Below are positions 1-12,500 of a stretch of DNA of 64,000 nt, one piece after another. How positions within the stretch are numbered: position 1 is the first letter of the stretch; each line of letters opens with the position of its first letter. The position numbers and the translations under genes were made by a program. The notes under the pieces were generated by a model. That model was not told the DNA's origin. It did no database searches and saw only the letters and a list, made by a program, of their open reading frames with translations. Source of the DNA: Brachyhypopomus gauderio (lineage: Eukaryota > Chordata > Actinopteri > Gymnotiformes > Hypopomidae); the NCBI RefSeq assembly GCF_052324685.1, contig NC_135219.1:23871316-23935315 (forward strand), read 5' to 3'.

Positions 1-110
1 CCACACCCTCTGTCATGTTTCCTGGGTCACAGGTCATGCATGACCACACCCTCTGTCATGTTTCCAGGGTCACAGGTCATGCATGACCACAACCTCTGTC
101 ATGCCCACTG
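1..110. repeat. 43-bp tandem repeat, about 2.5 copies
   Basis: A unit of about 43 bp beginning ccacaccctctgtcatg and ending ggtcatgcatga occurs at 1-43 and 44-86, with a partial copy from 87. The copies differ by single bases. The array probably extends beyond the left edge. No coding content is seen. Confidence 0.85.
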
Positions 111-171
111 TATAATTTCCCCCACGGTTTCTTTTCTTAACTCTGATTTAGAATAAGAGCCCAGAGCCAAC

Positions 172-752
172 GTGGGACAGGGACATAGGACAGGGTCGTA
201 GGACAGGGACATAGGACAGGGTCATAGGACAGGGACATAGGACAGGGATGTAGGAAAGGAACATAGGACAGGGACGTAGGACAGGGTCGTAGGACAGGGT
301 CATAGGACAAGGACATAGGACAGGGACATAGGGCAGGGATTTAGGACAGGGTCATAGGACAGGGACGTAGGACAGGGTCGTAGGACAAGGACATAAGACA
401 GGGTCGTAGGACAGGGACATAGGACAAGGACATAGGACAGGGTTGTAGGACAGGGATGTAGGACAGGGTCGTAGGACAAGGACATAGGACAGGGTCGTAG
501 GACAGGGACATAGGACAGGGTCATAGGACAGGGACGTAGGACAGGGTCGTAGGACAAGGACATAGGACAGGGTCGTAGGACAGGGACATAGGACAAGGAC
601 ATAGGACAGGGTCGTAGGACAGGGACATAGGACAGGGATGTAGGACAGGGTCGTAGGACAAGGACATAGGACAGGGTCGTAGGACAGGGATGTAGGACAG
701 GGTCGTAGGACAAGGACATAGGACAGGGACGTAGGACAGGGACGTAGGGAGC
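172..752. repeat. 13-bp minisatellite (aggacagggacat type)
   Basis: About 45 head-to-tail copies of a 13-bp unit with two main variants, aggacagggacat and aggacagggtcgt, which often alternate. The unit length is not a multiple of 3 and stops are rare, so long reading frames on the minus strand (Ser/Leu/Pro/Cys rich) are by-products of the repeat and not genes. Confidence 0.95.
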
Positions 753-3700
753 AGGAAGAGTCTGATGGAGCCAAGAGGTTAATAGCTGGTATTCAGCCCT
801 TTCAGTCAGTCTAATCTCTCAGTTGATCAACTCTATAGCTCATTTAACTCACACAGCAGAAGAGCACAACACAATCGCCCATGTCAAATAAGAGTATGAC
901 AAAAGAGTGTGACGATTTTGCAACATTTTATTCTCTGTGGCTTAGTAAAATAAAACAGCAAGTTAGCCAAATACATTCAGAAACAAGCAAATAAATAAGC
1001 AAACGAATAAAGAAAAGCTTGACCTGATGTTTTGTTTTTAGAAGGCTGGAGGCACTGATCTCTGGTCTGTAACTGTACAGAGTGCCAAACATCTGTCAAA
1101 CAGACACTCTCTCCTTCACCAGAATTCTCAGTTCTTCTCTGCAGTTTGTCACAGGTAAACTGCAAAAGAGGCCCAAACATTTGCTTCACCTAATCAGATT
1201 TTTTTGTGTGTATTCATGTTTTCACTGCGTATGGCTGCATGCTGTTTCATCTCCATTGATTACAGTGATCTTAAATTAATGCATTTATGCAAAAATGCAG
1301 TTATGCAAATTAATGTGTTAATGCAAAAAATTGGAGAAATCCCTGCAGTTCAGTGTGTGCATTATATCCAAGAATGCTCCCGAACGATTGCATGACATTT
1401 ACATGTGGTAACTAAATATACTGAACACCGCAAATTACATATTCGTCACATCGTCTGAATAGAAATATCATACTCAAATAAATGAGTCCAGAAAGTTATT
1501 ATGGCATAATTTACCCACCCTGGTGTCCATGAAGCTCATTATTTGGCCATTTGTTGGCATGTACGTTTAGACAGAATATGACATCACTTTCTATTTGGAC
1601 TGAGAAAAAGTCATATGACAATGCACTAGTTTTGTGGTTGGGTATTGTCATAGTATTATGGCTTTGTTTAAAAGACTGCTACATTTAATAGACAATCACT
1701 TTAACATATTTTGGAAACTTCCAAAAGACAAATCAAGTCTAAATCTGCAATTGCAGTTGGAAACTACCAGTAGCAGTAGACTAGTTTTAATCCATTCTGA
1801 TATGAACCCACCCACCCCACTTTCATTCTTTGATCTCTTCCATTCTTCTGTTACCGTTTACTCCAAAAATATACAGTATTATTTGCTTTTATGGCTAAAA
1901 TTTGTCAGTGACTACAAAGTAACAAAAATGTTATTTGACACATGCTGAGCATAAGGAAAACATGAGTTGATAGACATGTAATATTATATTATTGCTTGAC
2001 TGCAATGATCAAATTTTCTTCAGGACTACAATAGACAATATAATTCATGTCACTGACATATCAAAAGAGTGAATGATAGTGAATGATTTTCTATTATTGT
2101 GAAATATTTTACCATCGCGAGGTTTTCAGCACAGAAATGCAGCAGGATTGTGAGAAGCTTCATGTAGGTGCTCTCCATTAATCACCAATAACATGACATC
2201 TTGGATGTGAAGCACCAAACTATTTCAGTATTTATAGTGCTCACTTGTGGAGAGTTTTCTCGTTACTCTAAATGTGAGTGGGTGAAGTTATGATTGTGAA
2301 GTAGTATCACACGCAAGGCATCATGCACAAATAGTCAGAAGATCACCCTGTATGCTCACAGCGGAGTTCATCTGAGCTGGAAACCACAAGAACATAAGAA
2401 CCTCTCAAGGTTCAACTCTCTTCATTTGCTTAATGGAGATCTAATTTTGGATGAACAATTAGACCAACATTAAGCCAAAACATCACACCGAAAAAGCTAT
2501 CATTAAACACGGCAGGAACAAAATCTCACACGCACAAAAAAATGTACTATACATACAGAAAAGGAGCAGAGAGAGCAGATTTGAGAAGATCACAGGAAAC
2601 TGCAGGCCTATGGCAAAGAGGTGGGAACACCTGACCACATGCAGGAGAGGCCGTGCACTTACACCACCCTTCCCCATCTTCACCCCAGAATCCCAGCGAG
2701 GGGGTGGGGAAAGATGGTTTAATGGGTTCGTTGTGGGCTAGGGAGAGAGGGAGCATAACAGCCCCTGGGCTCACGTCCACAGGGGGTTGTTTGCGGAGGG
2801 GGAAGACCACGCATGCACGGAAGCGTGTTTGGCAGCTTTCGGTGAGTTTGGATCTCGTGTGTTTTTTTCGTCGGTGGGTCTCTGTAAGGCCACACCAGGC
2901 CAAACAAGGAGTAATCCAGGACAAACACGAATCTGCTGAGTCACCACCCACCTGGGCTATCTTATGCCAGCAAACTGCAAAGCACAGGGTAAAATTGTGT
3001 GCTGTCTACAAAGCTGACAGCAAATTGAACAGATTTGACCAATCATTTTGTGTATATTTCTCAGCATGAGATTATAGTTAGGTTTTTGATTAAGGTTAAG
3101 TAGGATTTAGTGCTTCTGAAATGGTATGATCACAGTACTTTACTGAAAGCTGCATTCATCTTCTCCCTCTTGTTCAAGTGTGTGATGGTCTGATTGGTGG
3201 TGGTGGTGGTGGTGGGGGTGTGAGGATGGTTTAATTGGCTGATATAGAAAAAAAAAACTCAGATCCATGCAACAATGTGTTCTTAAACTTCAATGAAAAA
3301 GATAAAATTGCGAATAAAAACCTGTCTAATTGGAAGCTTGTCTAAACATAGTTTTGGCTGGGCACCCCTCCAAGTCGCTTCTAAATCTTTTGAAATCCTG
3401 CCCCACCCAGGGAACCTGCCATCACGGAAAAAAATCCCTCATTTCATTTTAAAGGGACCTTCAGGGAATACAAAGTATATCAGATCTGACAGCTCAACTA
3501 TGTGTACTTTTCAAATACAGACTCAAATAATGATTAATGTAATATGACACTCCTCAAATGTGGTATAAGCGTAAGAACACGCTTTTTCGATGTGGAGATT
3601 TGAAGAGTTTATTCATGAAACCCGTTCTTCACATTATGACAAGTGGGAAATGTAGAATCCCATTAAAAAACTAATACCTTTTTTAAAAGGCAATGAAAAA

Positions 3701-3879
3701 AAGATTTAACACCCACACATTTAAAGATTTAAGATTTAACACTCACACATTTTACCATTAAATATCGGTGACACTGATTTACTGCAGTCACCTAAATGTC
3801 AAAATAGTATCCCTTCAGTGAATATTATGAATATTAGTATACGCAATGCGTGCGTGGGTTGTTTTTATATTAGGGGTGG
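753..3879. other. Intergenic, no gene seen
   Basis: AT-rich sequence on both sides of a more GC-rich stretch around 2640-2960. A 138-codon frame crosses that stretch but resembles no family I know and has a competing frame on the other strand. A short (GGT)n run lies near 3196-3220. I see no splice-bounded exons, RNA genes or clear transposon ends. Confidence 0.5.
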
Positions 3880-4715
3880 GCATAGATTAATTTTTTTAAT
3901 CTAGATTAATCTCACTGAAATCTTGAAATTAATCTAGATTAATCTATATTAAAATGGCTCATATGCGTGCTACCCAAGTAATGACTAAAAGTCAGTCTTT
4001 GATATAGGGTTTCTTAATACAGAGGGTGCATTAGACCAGGGGCTCATCTCCTGTTTCCAAAATGCATCAATGACTGCTTGAGAAAGCTGATCTACTTTGA
4101 TACTTGAAGAAAAAAACACGCTCAAACATGCTAAAATGTATGGCTACTCGTTTATTCAGTTAAACATGAATTTGTAAGCCTACATACTGTACATTAAAAG
4201 GGGTTGATAACATGTTTATTCAGCTAAACATGATATTTGAAATGTAAGCCAACATTTAGTACATTTAACCTCACGGATGTAATTTGGGGGGGACTTTTTC
4301 AAAAGCCGGTTTTGGTCCTCTGCAGTTTTAATGGTTAAAAAGAAATATTTAAATAGCGACGAATCTAGCGCTAGGACCATGCAGAAAACGACCGCTCCGA
4401 GCTCCACTCCGGTAACACTTTACGTTCCTAAAAATGAATTTTCCATGAAGCAAACCTGGCGACTTCGTGGCTGCATCCATGTAAACACACGTACGATTTG
4501 TAATTCACAGGTTTGAAAACTCGTTCTCGCCCCTACTGTGCAATTTGGTTAGGAATACAGCCGAGCTAAACTATCAAGTTGAAAGTCATCGTAGTTTGCT
4601 TACCCATTTTGACCCAGTTCCCAACCCAACTTTAAGAATAGATTAACGGCGATAATTTTTATATTGCCCGATAAGAGTATCAAATTAACGAACGCCGTTA
4701 ACGCCTTAAACGCTA
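3880..4715. repeat. Interspersed repeat, family unassigned
   Basis: The segment opens with repeated gattaatct/aatctagatt motifs at about 3890-3950 and closes with gccgttaacgccttaaacg-type sequence at about 4660-4710. Similar opening motifs are common in teleost interspersed repeats. I could not find matching terminal inverted repeats or a target duplication, so both limits and class are approximate. No open transposase frame is visible. Confidence 0.4.
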
Positions 4716-4911
4716 GTTTATATATATATATATATAGACCACTGTAGTAGTAGTAGTAGAAATTTCAGACAGGCGTCCTTCATCAGCTGTACAAACAAAG
4801 TGCTTTCGGAATCAAGAAAGAGAATCAATTTATATTAGACAAATAGATCACACCATTCATTCCATATTCCATTCTAACGTCATGTTTCCCTGGAATGAAT
4901 ATATTTCATTA

Positions 4912-4960
<49 letters not shown>

Positions 4961-4965
4961 TATGT
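4716..4965. repeat. Cluster of (TA)n, (GTA)n and (ATT)n microsatellites
   Basis: (TA)n lies near 4719-4735, (GTA)n near 4745-4760, and about 17 ATT units lie at 4910-4961. Between them is a short piece containing gtccttcatcagctgt, which recurs near 5029 and, slightly changed, near 38570, so it belongs to a dispersed repeat. Confidence 0.8.
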
Positions 4966-5159
4966 AGAGGTAATCAAAGTTGTATTGAAGTACACAGTTT
5001 CCAGACAAACAGGACATTTTGGACAAAGGTCCTTCATCAGCTGTGCGTGTTTTCTATTCTGTGAGTGGGTGAGCTCAGTGCCTCAGTGATAACATTTATG
5101 TTGTGGAGTTTTGCAGGTGTATACATGGGTCATGCTGCTAGCTGAGTGGTGTACTACTG

Positions 5160-5291
<132 letters not shown>

Positions 5292-5596
5292 GCCACACAC
5301 AGTAGCCACATCTGTAAAAATACTGCCTGGGACATGAACTCTGCTTTGCCCTGCAGAGCCAATGTCTGTTTGGGTAGACTGATTCAAAACGGGTCATGTG
5401 ACCTCTCGCTCTCTACGTTATTGTAAGCATCAGAACTGAGGGCCTAAGGCTTCACGAGCTACAGCAGGAGAAAAACTGATAACCACATGCTCAAAACCTA
5501 GCAGCCATTACATCTCTACATTACACCAAACTGGTGCTTAAAGAGCTTAACAGTGTGTCTGAGGGGCACCTGAGTAGGTAAATGAGTATATGTAAC

Positions 5597-5892
5597 TGTC
5601 ACGGTGAGGCGGCCCCCTACCGGCCGCCTCTGTCCACAGCGGCTGTGTTGTTGTTGTTTGGTGACGTCATGTGCGTCCCTCAGGTGGGCGGAGCCCGTGA
5701 TCCGTCTCACCTGAGGGTCGTTTGTTTGCCTATATATGTCTTGTCTTTGTACCAGTTGACCGCTGGTCATTATATCCTTAATTTGGATCTATTGCACGGG
5801 TTTTAGGTTTGCACACGTTATATTAAACCACCCTTTTTCCCTGAGACTTGACGTGATCACTTCCTTTTTGTTGCTCACACCTGCCCGTCACA
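5597..5892 (+). repeat. Left LTR
   Basis: A TG...CA-bounded LTR. A TATA-like tatatatg lies at about 5732 and an attaaa polyadenylation-type hexamer at about 5823, giving the usual promoter and poly(A) layout of an LTR. It also holds a gtgacgtcat motif matching a cAMP response element near 5662. Confidence 0.9.
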
Positions 5893-7264
5893 GAATGACC
5901 AGCCACCCTTCGGAAGCCGCCGAGTCTCTTTTTCTTTCTCCTTCGTTCGTGGTCATGTCTCGTGGTAAGTGTTTGTCTGCGTGGTGTTTTGTGAAGAGTT
6001 CCGCCGTGCTTTTGTGTTGTCTGTGGCACGGCGAGGACCAGGGCTGTCTGCCCTGGGAAAAAACTCTTCGTGTTTGTCGTTTGTTTGTTGGAAGAGCTCC
6101 GCCGTGCTCGTGTTGTGTTTGTGGCACGGCGAGGACCAAGGCAGTCTCCCTGGTAAGCTCTTCGTCTTGTGTGGTGTTAGTGTGTCCAGGTGAACGGACG
6201 TGAGGATCTGTGTGCGTGCGCGTTTGTTATATGTTAAGTGTTTTGTGTGTGTGACGCGGTCGCCGCTCGTCACTGTCGCCTCGCTCCCCGTGTGTCATGT
6301 GTTTTATGTGGGGAGCGACTGCGACTCTGAGCGGCGCGTCACCGTCGTTTATGTGTAGTGCACGCAAGTATCGGTCCCGTTCGTTCAGTGTCTGCGCACT
6401 AAGTTCTGTTTGTCGAGTCTTTGTGTGCATGTTGTGTCCTAACGTGTTGTCTAATGTTTGCGTGTAATTCCACGCATGCTCCTCCCCCTGAATGTGTGTT
6501 TGGGGGGGGACCGGCTGTGGTCCCGTGCCATGGGGTGTGGCACGGAGGGCGTCGCTCCCGAGGGAGGCCCTGACCAGGTAAGTGGGGGGTTCTCCTGAGT
6601 TAGGATGGAGACCCCTCCCCCCTGGAGGGGGGATCAGGGTAGTGCGCGTTTGTGTTCTGTGTTGGTGTGTGTGGGTGTGTGTGTGCATTTGTGTTTTATG
6701 TGCAGGTGCTTCTCCCTGGCGTTGAATTGTGGCATTCCTGGACCTTGTGGCGGTCTCCAGCTGGCAGGAGCCCCCTTATGTTGTGGGGTGACCGGAGCCC
6801 GGTCGGAAAGAGCCCCTCCCTAGAGGGCTGGGGCCCCCGGATGTTTGGGGACCATGGGGCTCCGGTCTGAAGAGCTCCTGCACAGGACGGAGACCCTTCC
6901 ACGGGGTCCTGGAGGTGAGGTAGCCACGCCCCAGGGAGGTAACCTGCACACACATACACCCCGGACGGACAAGGAGCCGAGGCCCGCCGTCCTCGCACCT
7001 GTGGGGCTATGCGGCTTAAGGCCGGTTAGGGCGTGAGGGCCCTGTGACCGACCGGGGCGTGGTTTTGTCTTGTTGACGGCCCAGTCGGTCCAGGGTCCCG
7101 CCCAGGGAGGTGAGCTGACTAATGTTATGTGTTTTGTGTTTCAGCTTTGTGGACTGCAGGAGGTGTGTCCCTGCCTGTCCTTGCCTTCCTGCCCCTTCGT
7201 GTTGTTGTGCAGCCGCTGTGTGCCACACACCCAGTGGAGGGGAGTGCGGCTTGGTGGGGGGGTC
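5893..7264 (+). other. Internal region of the LTR element, no pol
   Basis: GC-rich 1372-bp sequence. A unit of about 80-100 bp occurs twice near 5993-6090 and 6091-6170, each copy with cgccgtgct and tggcacggcgaggacca. Short frames are open but none carries a retroelement domain motif. Several gtaag donors (for example near 6578) and a pyrimidine-cag acceptor near 7144 could allow splicing, but this is untested. Confidence 0.6.
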
Positions 7265-7560
7265 TGTCACGGTGAGGCGGCCCCCTACCGGCCGCCTCTG
7301 TCCACAGCGGCTGTGTTGTTGTTGTTTGGTGACGTCATGTGCGTCCCTCAGGTGGGCGGAGCCCGTGATCCGTCTCACCTGAGGGTCGTTTGTTTGCCTA
7401 TATATGTCTTGTCTTTGTACCAGTTGACCGCTGGTCATTATATCCTTAATTTGGATCTATTGCACGGGTTTTAGGTTTGCACACGTTATATTAAACCACC
7501 CTTTTTCCCTGAGACTTGGCGTGATCGCTTCCTTTTTGTTGCTCACACCTGCCCGTCACA
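7265..7560 (+). repeat. Right LTR
   Basis: The same 296-bp sequence as the left LTR with two substitutions: ttgacgtgatcac on the left reads ttggcgtgatcgc here. It ends directly on the gtaac target duplication. Confidence 0.9.
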
Positions 7561-7565
7561 GTAAC

Positions 7566-8835
7566 CAAATGTTCTACGTCTGTGCAAAAATGCTAATGTA
7601 TAAGTATGTGTGCTACGCATGCATAAAAACACCCTGAAAAGATCTTCCTCCCATGAGTACCTATAATATGTCTGAAATATATAGTGCATTACTGGAAAGC
7701 ATATATTTTTCTGTGTATGATTTATAGCACAGTTCAAAATATATTAAAATTGAGTTTGACCTTTTGTTTGACCTTTTGTTAAGGAATATATTAGCAGAAG
7801 ATGTCCTGTGCATACTGGCAGTGTTCTGACATACGTGGAGACCTTAGTCTTGTAGCCAGGCCGTCCCTATTATGGGAAACTGTAAGGATTTGCATATCCC
7901 AGAAACTGTGATGAGCCACAATTTTGCAACGTATGCAGCCAACATGTACCCATCCAAAATAGTTTTGCAGTGAGTAACCAGAGGTCACACGTAAAAGCAC
8001 ACTTGTATTCTTCTTACTGTCAGTTTTTCCAGTAGCACTTTTTTCTGGTGGAAATGATGGAGCACGTACCAGTTCTCATTTCTTACAGTGATCCTGGCAC
8101 GGATTCACAGGAGCTGATGTATTACCAGCCTACATGTAGGTGACATGATTTTGGTTCAGAATCCTGGTTCAAGGCGCTGTTGAATATTAAGTTCTGATTG
8201 GTCAACGAACGGGTGTTGTTTATATAAAATCACCCCGACTGCAGTTTTTCATGATTGCTTATACTCCTGTGCAAACTCTGTAAACGTCCTGCCAAACTGA
8301 GCAATGAAAACGTTTTTTATTATAGTTATTTGTGAAAATCTGTACAGAGTTCTTCAATGGTGTTTTTCCCTCCATAAATGTTAGAATGAATGGCTGAACC
8401 TAAGCCCCACTAGAACAAACACTGTGAGCTAAGTTAAATTGTAATGCACATTAAGAACAGAAAGGCGTTTAAATAGAATAAATTTGATTACTGCCAGTAT
8501 AAATCCGAAACCCTAACTCCCAAATCACTCGCAGAAATGACTCCCAAAAGCAGATCGTTTAAATCAAATCTAATTATGGGATAATGGTGTTTTTTTTACT
8601 TTTTCAGTGCAGGTTGTCTGTTTTGTGCTTTCCACAGTGCGTTCCCTGTGTGTGTCGTACAGAGGAAACGCACTAGCAGTGCTACGCCCTTTATCTACAC
8701 TGCCAACGTAGGCATGTAGAGACACCAGCAGAGACACGAATGGATCTGCCGTGCCAGGTGCTTTAATAACATTGAATGGGCAGGAATGACAAGATCTGGA
8801 ATACAGGCAGACGGAAAAAATTCTGAAACCTCCAC
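7566..8835. other. Intergenic, no gene seen
   Basis: AT-rich unique-looking sequence. A short stretch near 8170-8240 (gttctgattggtcaac type) resembles remnants of common teleost interspersed repeats, but I cannot assign it. No coding exons are seen. Confidence 0.4.
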
Positions 8836-9262
8836 ACTGAAGTTCTTACCTTACACTGAAGTTCTTACACTGAAGTTCTTAAACTGAAGTTCTTACATTG
8901 AAGTTCTTACATTGAAGTTCTTACACTGAAGTTCTTAAACTGAAGTTCTTACACTGAAGTTCTTACACTGAAGTTCTTAAACTGAAGTTCTTAAACTGAA
9001 GTTCTTACACTGAAGTTCTTACATTGAAGTTCTTACATTGAAGTTCTTACACTGAAATTCTTACACTGAAGTTCTTACATTGAAGTTCTTACACTGAAGT
9101 TCTTACACTGAAGTTCTTACATTGAAGTTCTTACATTGAAGTTCTTAAACTGAAGTTCTTACACTGAAGTTCTTAAACTGAAGTTCTTACATTGAAGTTC
9201 TTACATTGAAGTTCTTACACTGAAGTTCTTAAACTGAAGTTCTTACACTGAAGTTCTTAACT
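8836..9262. repeat. 14-bp minisatellite (ttcttacactgaag)
   Basis: About 30 tandem copies of a 14-bp unit with three variants at one position (ttacactg, ttacattg, ttaaactg). The variants alternate in blocks, which suggests higher-order duplication of groups of units. Confidence 0.95.
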
Positions 9263-11471
9263 TTTTACGTTTTAGGGGGTTTCCCCCATTATTGTAACAG
9301 TAAAACAAACAAAAACAAGTGCAAATTAAATGTGGTCTTTCGATTTCAGGGTTACAAAGAATATGAGATGAAAGATGAACTATGAGAAGAATTTAAAAAA
9401 TAATAGACTTCGTTGTAATTGCTCATGCTAGCTGGTATGCTGGTGTCTTCACACAACGGAGGTGGTAACTGCACCTCGAGTGTGTGGTGAACGTGAGGAG
9501 ACAGCAGCAAGCCTTGGCAACAGGTCACATTAGTCAAACCCAACATATCGCCACAGTGCTATTGAAAGATAGAAGTGAAATGATTTGTGGCAAACCCGAA
9601 TGCATTTTCCCTGGCAGGAACTGAGCTTGATCTGGAATGCTCAATGAGAAATTAAACATTTCTGGGTCAGGGAAGCCATTATTCAATATCATGTCCCAGT
9701 GTTGTGTTTAATAATAAGGAGTTACATTTGAACCACAGGTATTATTGTAAGTAAGTTGGGATTGTCTAAATCAGTGACCACGAAGCTGCCATTGAACAAG
9801 ATTATGGGACATGATCCATAAAAGCGGTTCTGTTAAAGACGCTGGCATGTTGGCTCAGGTGTGCAGTGCTGTGAGTGCGGGGGTTGACCACTGCTCTAGA
9901 AGAGCATCACAGACAAAACCGCTCCAGAACCACTCGAAAGCGCGCAAGACTTTCAGCCTGGTTCAGATGACTGTGTGGTGTTTGTGAAGTGCTGATTGAC
10001 AGCCACATTTACATCCTTTTCTTTCTGTAGTTCATAGCAAGAATCTCTAGATCTAGATCTAGATCTTCACACACACATCCACACAAACACACACACACAC
10101 ACACATACACACACACACACACACACACATCCACACACACACATAAACCACAAGAGAGAGGGTTGGCTGGAGCTCTTTTCTGACATTAGTGAGGTAAATG
10201 TGTGAAGACTGGATGTTTGAGGAGCGCATGAACCTTCATACAGGAGTCACAGCCTGGGGGGAGGTGTGAAGGTCAGGTTGCTCCCTGCTGGAGGGTCACG
10301 TCTCTCCTCGCTCCTCACTCTCTGATCTTTCTGAAGAGATATTGTGTTTCCAGACAAGGCCGCCTGAGGAGAAATGTGCTAGTGGAAATAGTGGAAAATG
10401 TTCTTTCATTGAGGAGTCCGTCAGAATGCTCTGCTACGTGGACCAAGGGAGAGGCAGACGGACAGAGAGACAGACAGACAGAGAGACAGACTGAAATGAT
10501 ATCATGTGTGAAAGCAGCATTATTGCGCCTCCTGACTACTGAACACTCCTGAACACCACTGTTGATCCACACTGACATCTAGTGGTGAGATAGAGCACAG
10601 CAAGACAAGACTAGAAATGTAATCTCCACAGTTCCTTCCAGTTACTGCCTCAAGCTGTCTCGCTATTTTGGCCAGACACACTAATTCTCGGTCTGACAGA
10701 GACCACAGAGAGGAAAAACACGCTGGACTTTTCCTAGTATTGACTGCCATGAATTTTGTCACTCTCTCCTGTTATTACACTTTTATTACATTGTACTTAC
10801 TGTTTATAACACTTAAGATTAAGCGTATTGCTTCATACTGTCACACTGATTGCTGATGTAAGTCTATGGTCTCAGTGGGTAGGTCTTACAGTGCTAAATG
10901 AGTCTGTATGGAGAGGAGAGAGAGAAATTCACAAGGTTTCGTATGTTTTCAGCGGGCTATGATCCAAAGATTACAGAGGCCATGTGAGCTTTAACGTCTA
11001 GAGCAGCTTGGCCAGGGTTAAGTGGTGTAAGTGACCTCGGCTTGGCCTTCTGCTCTCTCGCTTCTCTGTGATCAAAAGCACACGCTTTTACGCTCACGCA
11101 GCCTCAAACAGCATGTTTTTATTGTCGAACTGGTTGTTATTATCATCATTACTTTGGCACTTCTTTACAAATGAAAGCAATATGGATCTCACAGAATGTT
11201 GGTTTTATCACTGTCTACAATCTCACCTACACACACCCAACAAGACATTCCAGTGTTAAACCAGCACCCCAAATCAATTAGATAGCGTTCCTATTAGTTT
11301 CCACAGTTAAACAGCACCAGATCCAGATGCTACCACGGTCTCTTCTCAACATCTTATATAAACTGCTATGTACTGGCAGGTCTGTTGTGAGACACCAGAT
11401 CACTCACACCAAGATGGACGTGGAAAATCACATTCTACTTCAGCACTGTGACTGTGGGTGGAGATGATGGA
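9263..11471. other. Intergenic, possible conserved non-coding stretch
   Basis: No gene was found. It contains short repeats: four ctagat units near 10048-10070 and a (CA)n tract at about 10070-10143. Positions 9580-9740 are free of repeats, AT-rich and compositionally complex, the sort of sequence that may be a conserved non-coding element, but conservation cannot be judged from one sequence. Confidence 0.4.
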
Positions 11472-12500
11472 GTGGGAATCAGTGATGGCCAAGTTACCTT
11501 GAGAAAGTAATCCGATTACTGATTACTGATTACTCCTTTTAAAAGTAACTTAGTTACGTTACATATTACTTGATTTTAAAAGTAACTACGTTAGATTACA
11601 AGTTACTTTAGTAGTTACATTCAGCAGCAAAATAATTTTTTCCAATACTCACTTTATTGGAAGTGCATTATTAACAGTAACAATGTATTGAAGCAGGTTC
11701 GGTAACCGAGGCAGAAACTGCTTAATCCAAAAATCCCGAGGAGGGAAACTTTATTGATAACGCAACCCTGGCGCGCGCAGTCCCCCCCCCGTGTCACTTA
11801 AAGGGCGAGACTCGCCGTGTCGCTACAGTATCTCCTGACATTACGTTTGTGTAGCTGCGCGGTATTATTTGTAAATTTATTTGTAAACGTAATACAAGCG
11901 AACTGGGGTGGGTTTCCCGAAAGGTTCGTAGCGCCAAGTACTTCGTAACCTCGTATGAAACGTACGAGGTTAAGAAGTACTTAGCGCTACGAACATTTCG
12001 GGAAACCCACCCCTGTTCAGTCAGACAGCTTGTGAAACGAAATACCATTACAATTTCAAGCATTTTAAAGTAGGCGACGTTAGTCAAAATTCCAGCACTT
12101 CTCAAACGTGGAACACAGTGCAACATTAAAATTCTTCAGGTAAATGTTCCTTCCCCTGTTTTTGAGGGGTGTTTCTTTATACTACCACACATCGTTACGG
12201 GAGGACACTGCAAAAAATGACTTGTAAAACGCGCTCGCGCTCTCACAGGGTCGCGCGCAGCGTGCGGAGTCGAGTGCTACGGTCAGACGCAAAAGTAGAA
12301 CTGAGCCAAGAAGAAAGCAAAAATATATATTTTTACTAGGGAAAATAAAAATAGTAACGCACAGTTATTTGGATAAGTAACTTTAATCTGATTACTGGAC
12401 TGGAAATAGTAGCGTGTTATATTACTCGTTACCGAAAAAAGTGGTAAGATTAGAGTAACGCGTTACTAAGTAACGCGTTACTGACATCACTGGTGGGAAT
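11472..12500. mobile_element. hAT-type DNA transposon, non-autonomous
   Basis: The element at 11480-12492 (1013 bp) begins CAGTGATGG and ends with the complementary CATCACTG. It is flanked by identical 8-bp copies gtgggaat at 11472-11479 and 12493-12500, the target duplication length expected of hAT elements. Sub-terminal DNA on both sides is rich in gtaac/gttac motifs (for example taacgcgttactaagtaac near the right end), as in many teleost hAT derivatives. No transposase frame of useful length is present. A foldback element is nested inside. Confidence 0.9.
11905..12013. mobile_element. Nested foldback element (51-bp inverted arms)
   Basis: The left arm, 11905-11955, begins ggggtgggtttcccgaaa. 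The right arm, 11963-12013, is its reverse complement with three mismatches, and the loop is 7 bases. The near-perfect hairpin is typical of a MITE. It lies wholly inside the hAT element and probably inserted later. I could not identify its target duplication or superfamily. Confidence 0.75.

Larger units (their letters stand above)
5592..7565 (+). mobile_element. Non-autonomous LTR retrotransposon with 5-bp target duplication
   Basis: Two 296-bp direct repeats (5597-5892 and 7265-7560) start TGTCACGG and end CCGTCACA. They are flanked outside by the same 5 bases, gtaac (5592-5596 and 7561-7565), the expected target duplication. By eye the LTRs differ at only two positions, so insertion is recent. 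A G-rich polypurine tract (7253-7262) precedes the right LTR. Internal DNA of 1372 bp follows the left LTR with gaatgaccagccac. The internal region has no gag, protease, reverse transcriptase or integrase frame, so movement would need enzymes from another element. LTR length and termini suggest the Ty3/Gypsy (Metaviridae) group, but without pol this is inference. Confidence 0.9.

Noticed and set aside
2653..3069. 138-codon frame on the plus strand
   Set aside because: No recognisable family, no splice or promoter context, and overlapping frames on the other strand are equally long.
5853..6688. Frames inside the LTR element as a possible gag
   Set aside because: Several overlapping frames on both strands, none with nucleocapsid, protease or polymerase motifs.
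8836..9262. Regular short repeats resembling a CRISPR array
   Set aside because: Direct tandem 14-bp units with no spacers.
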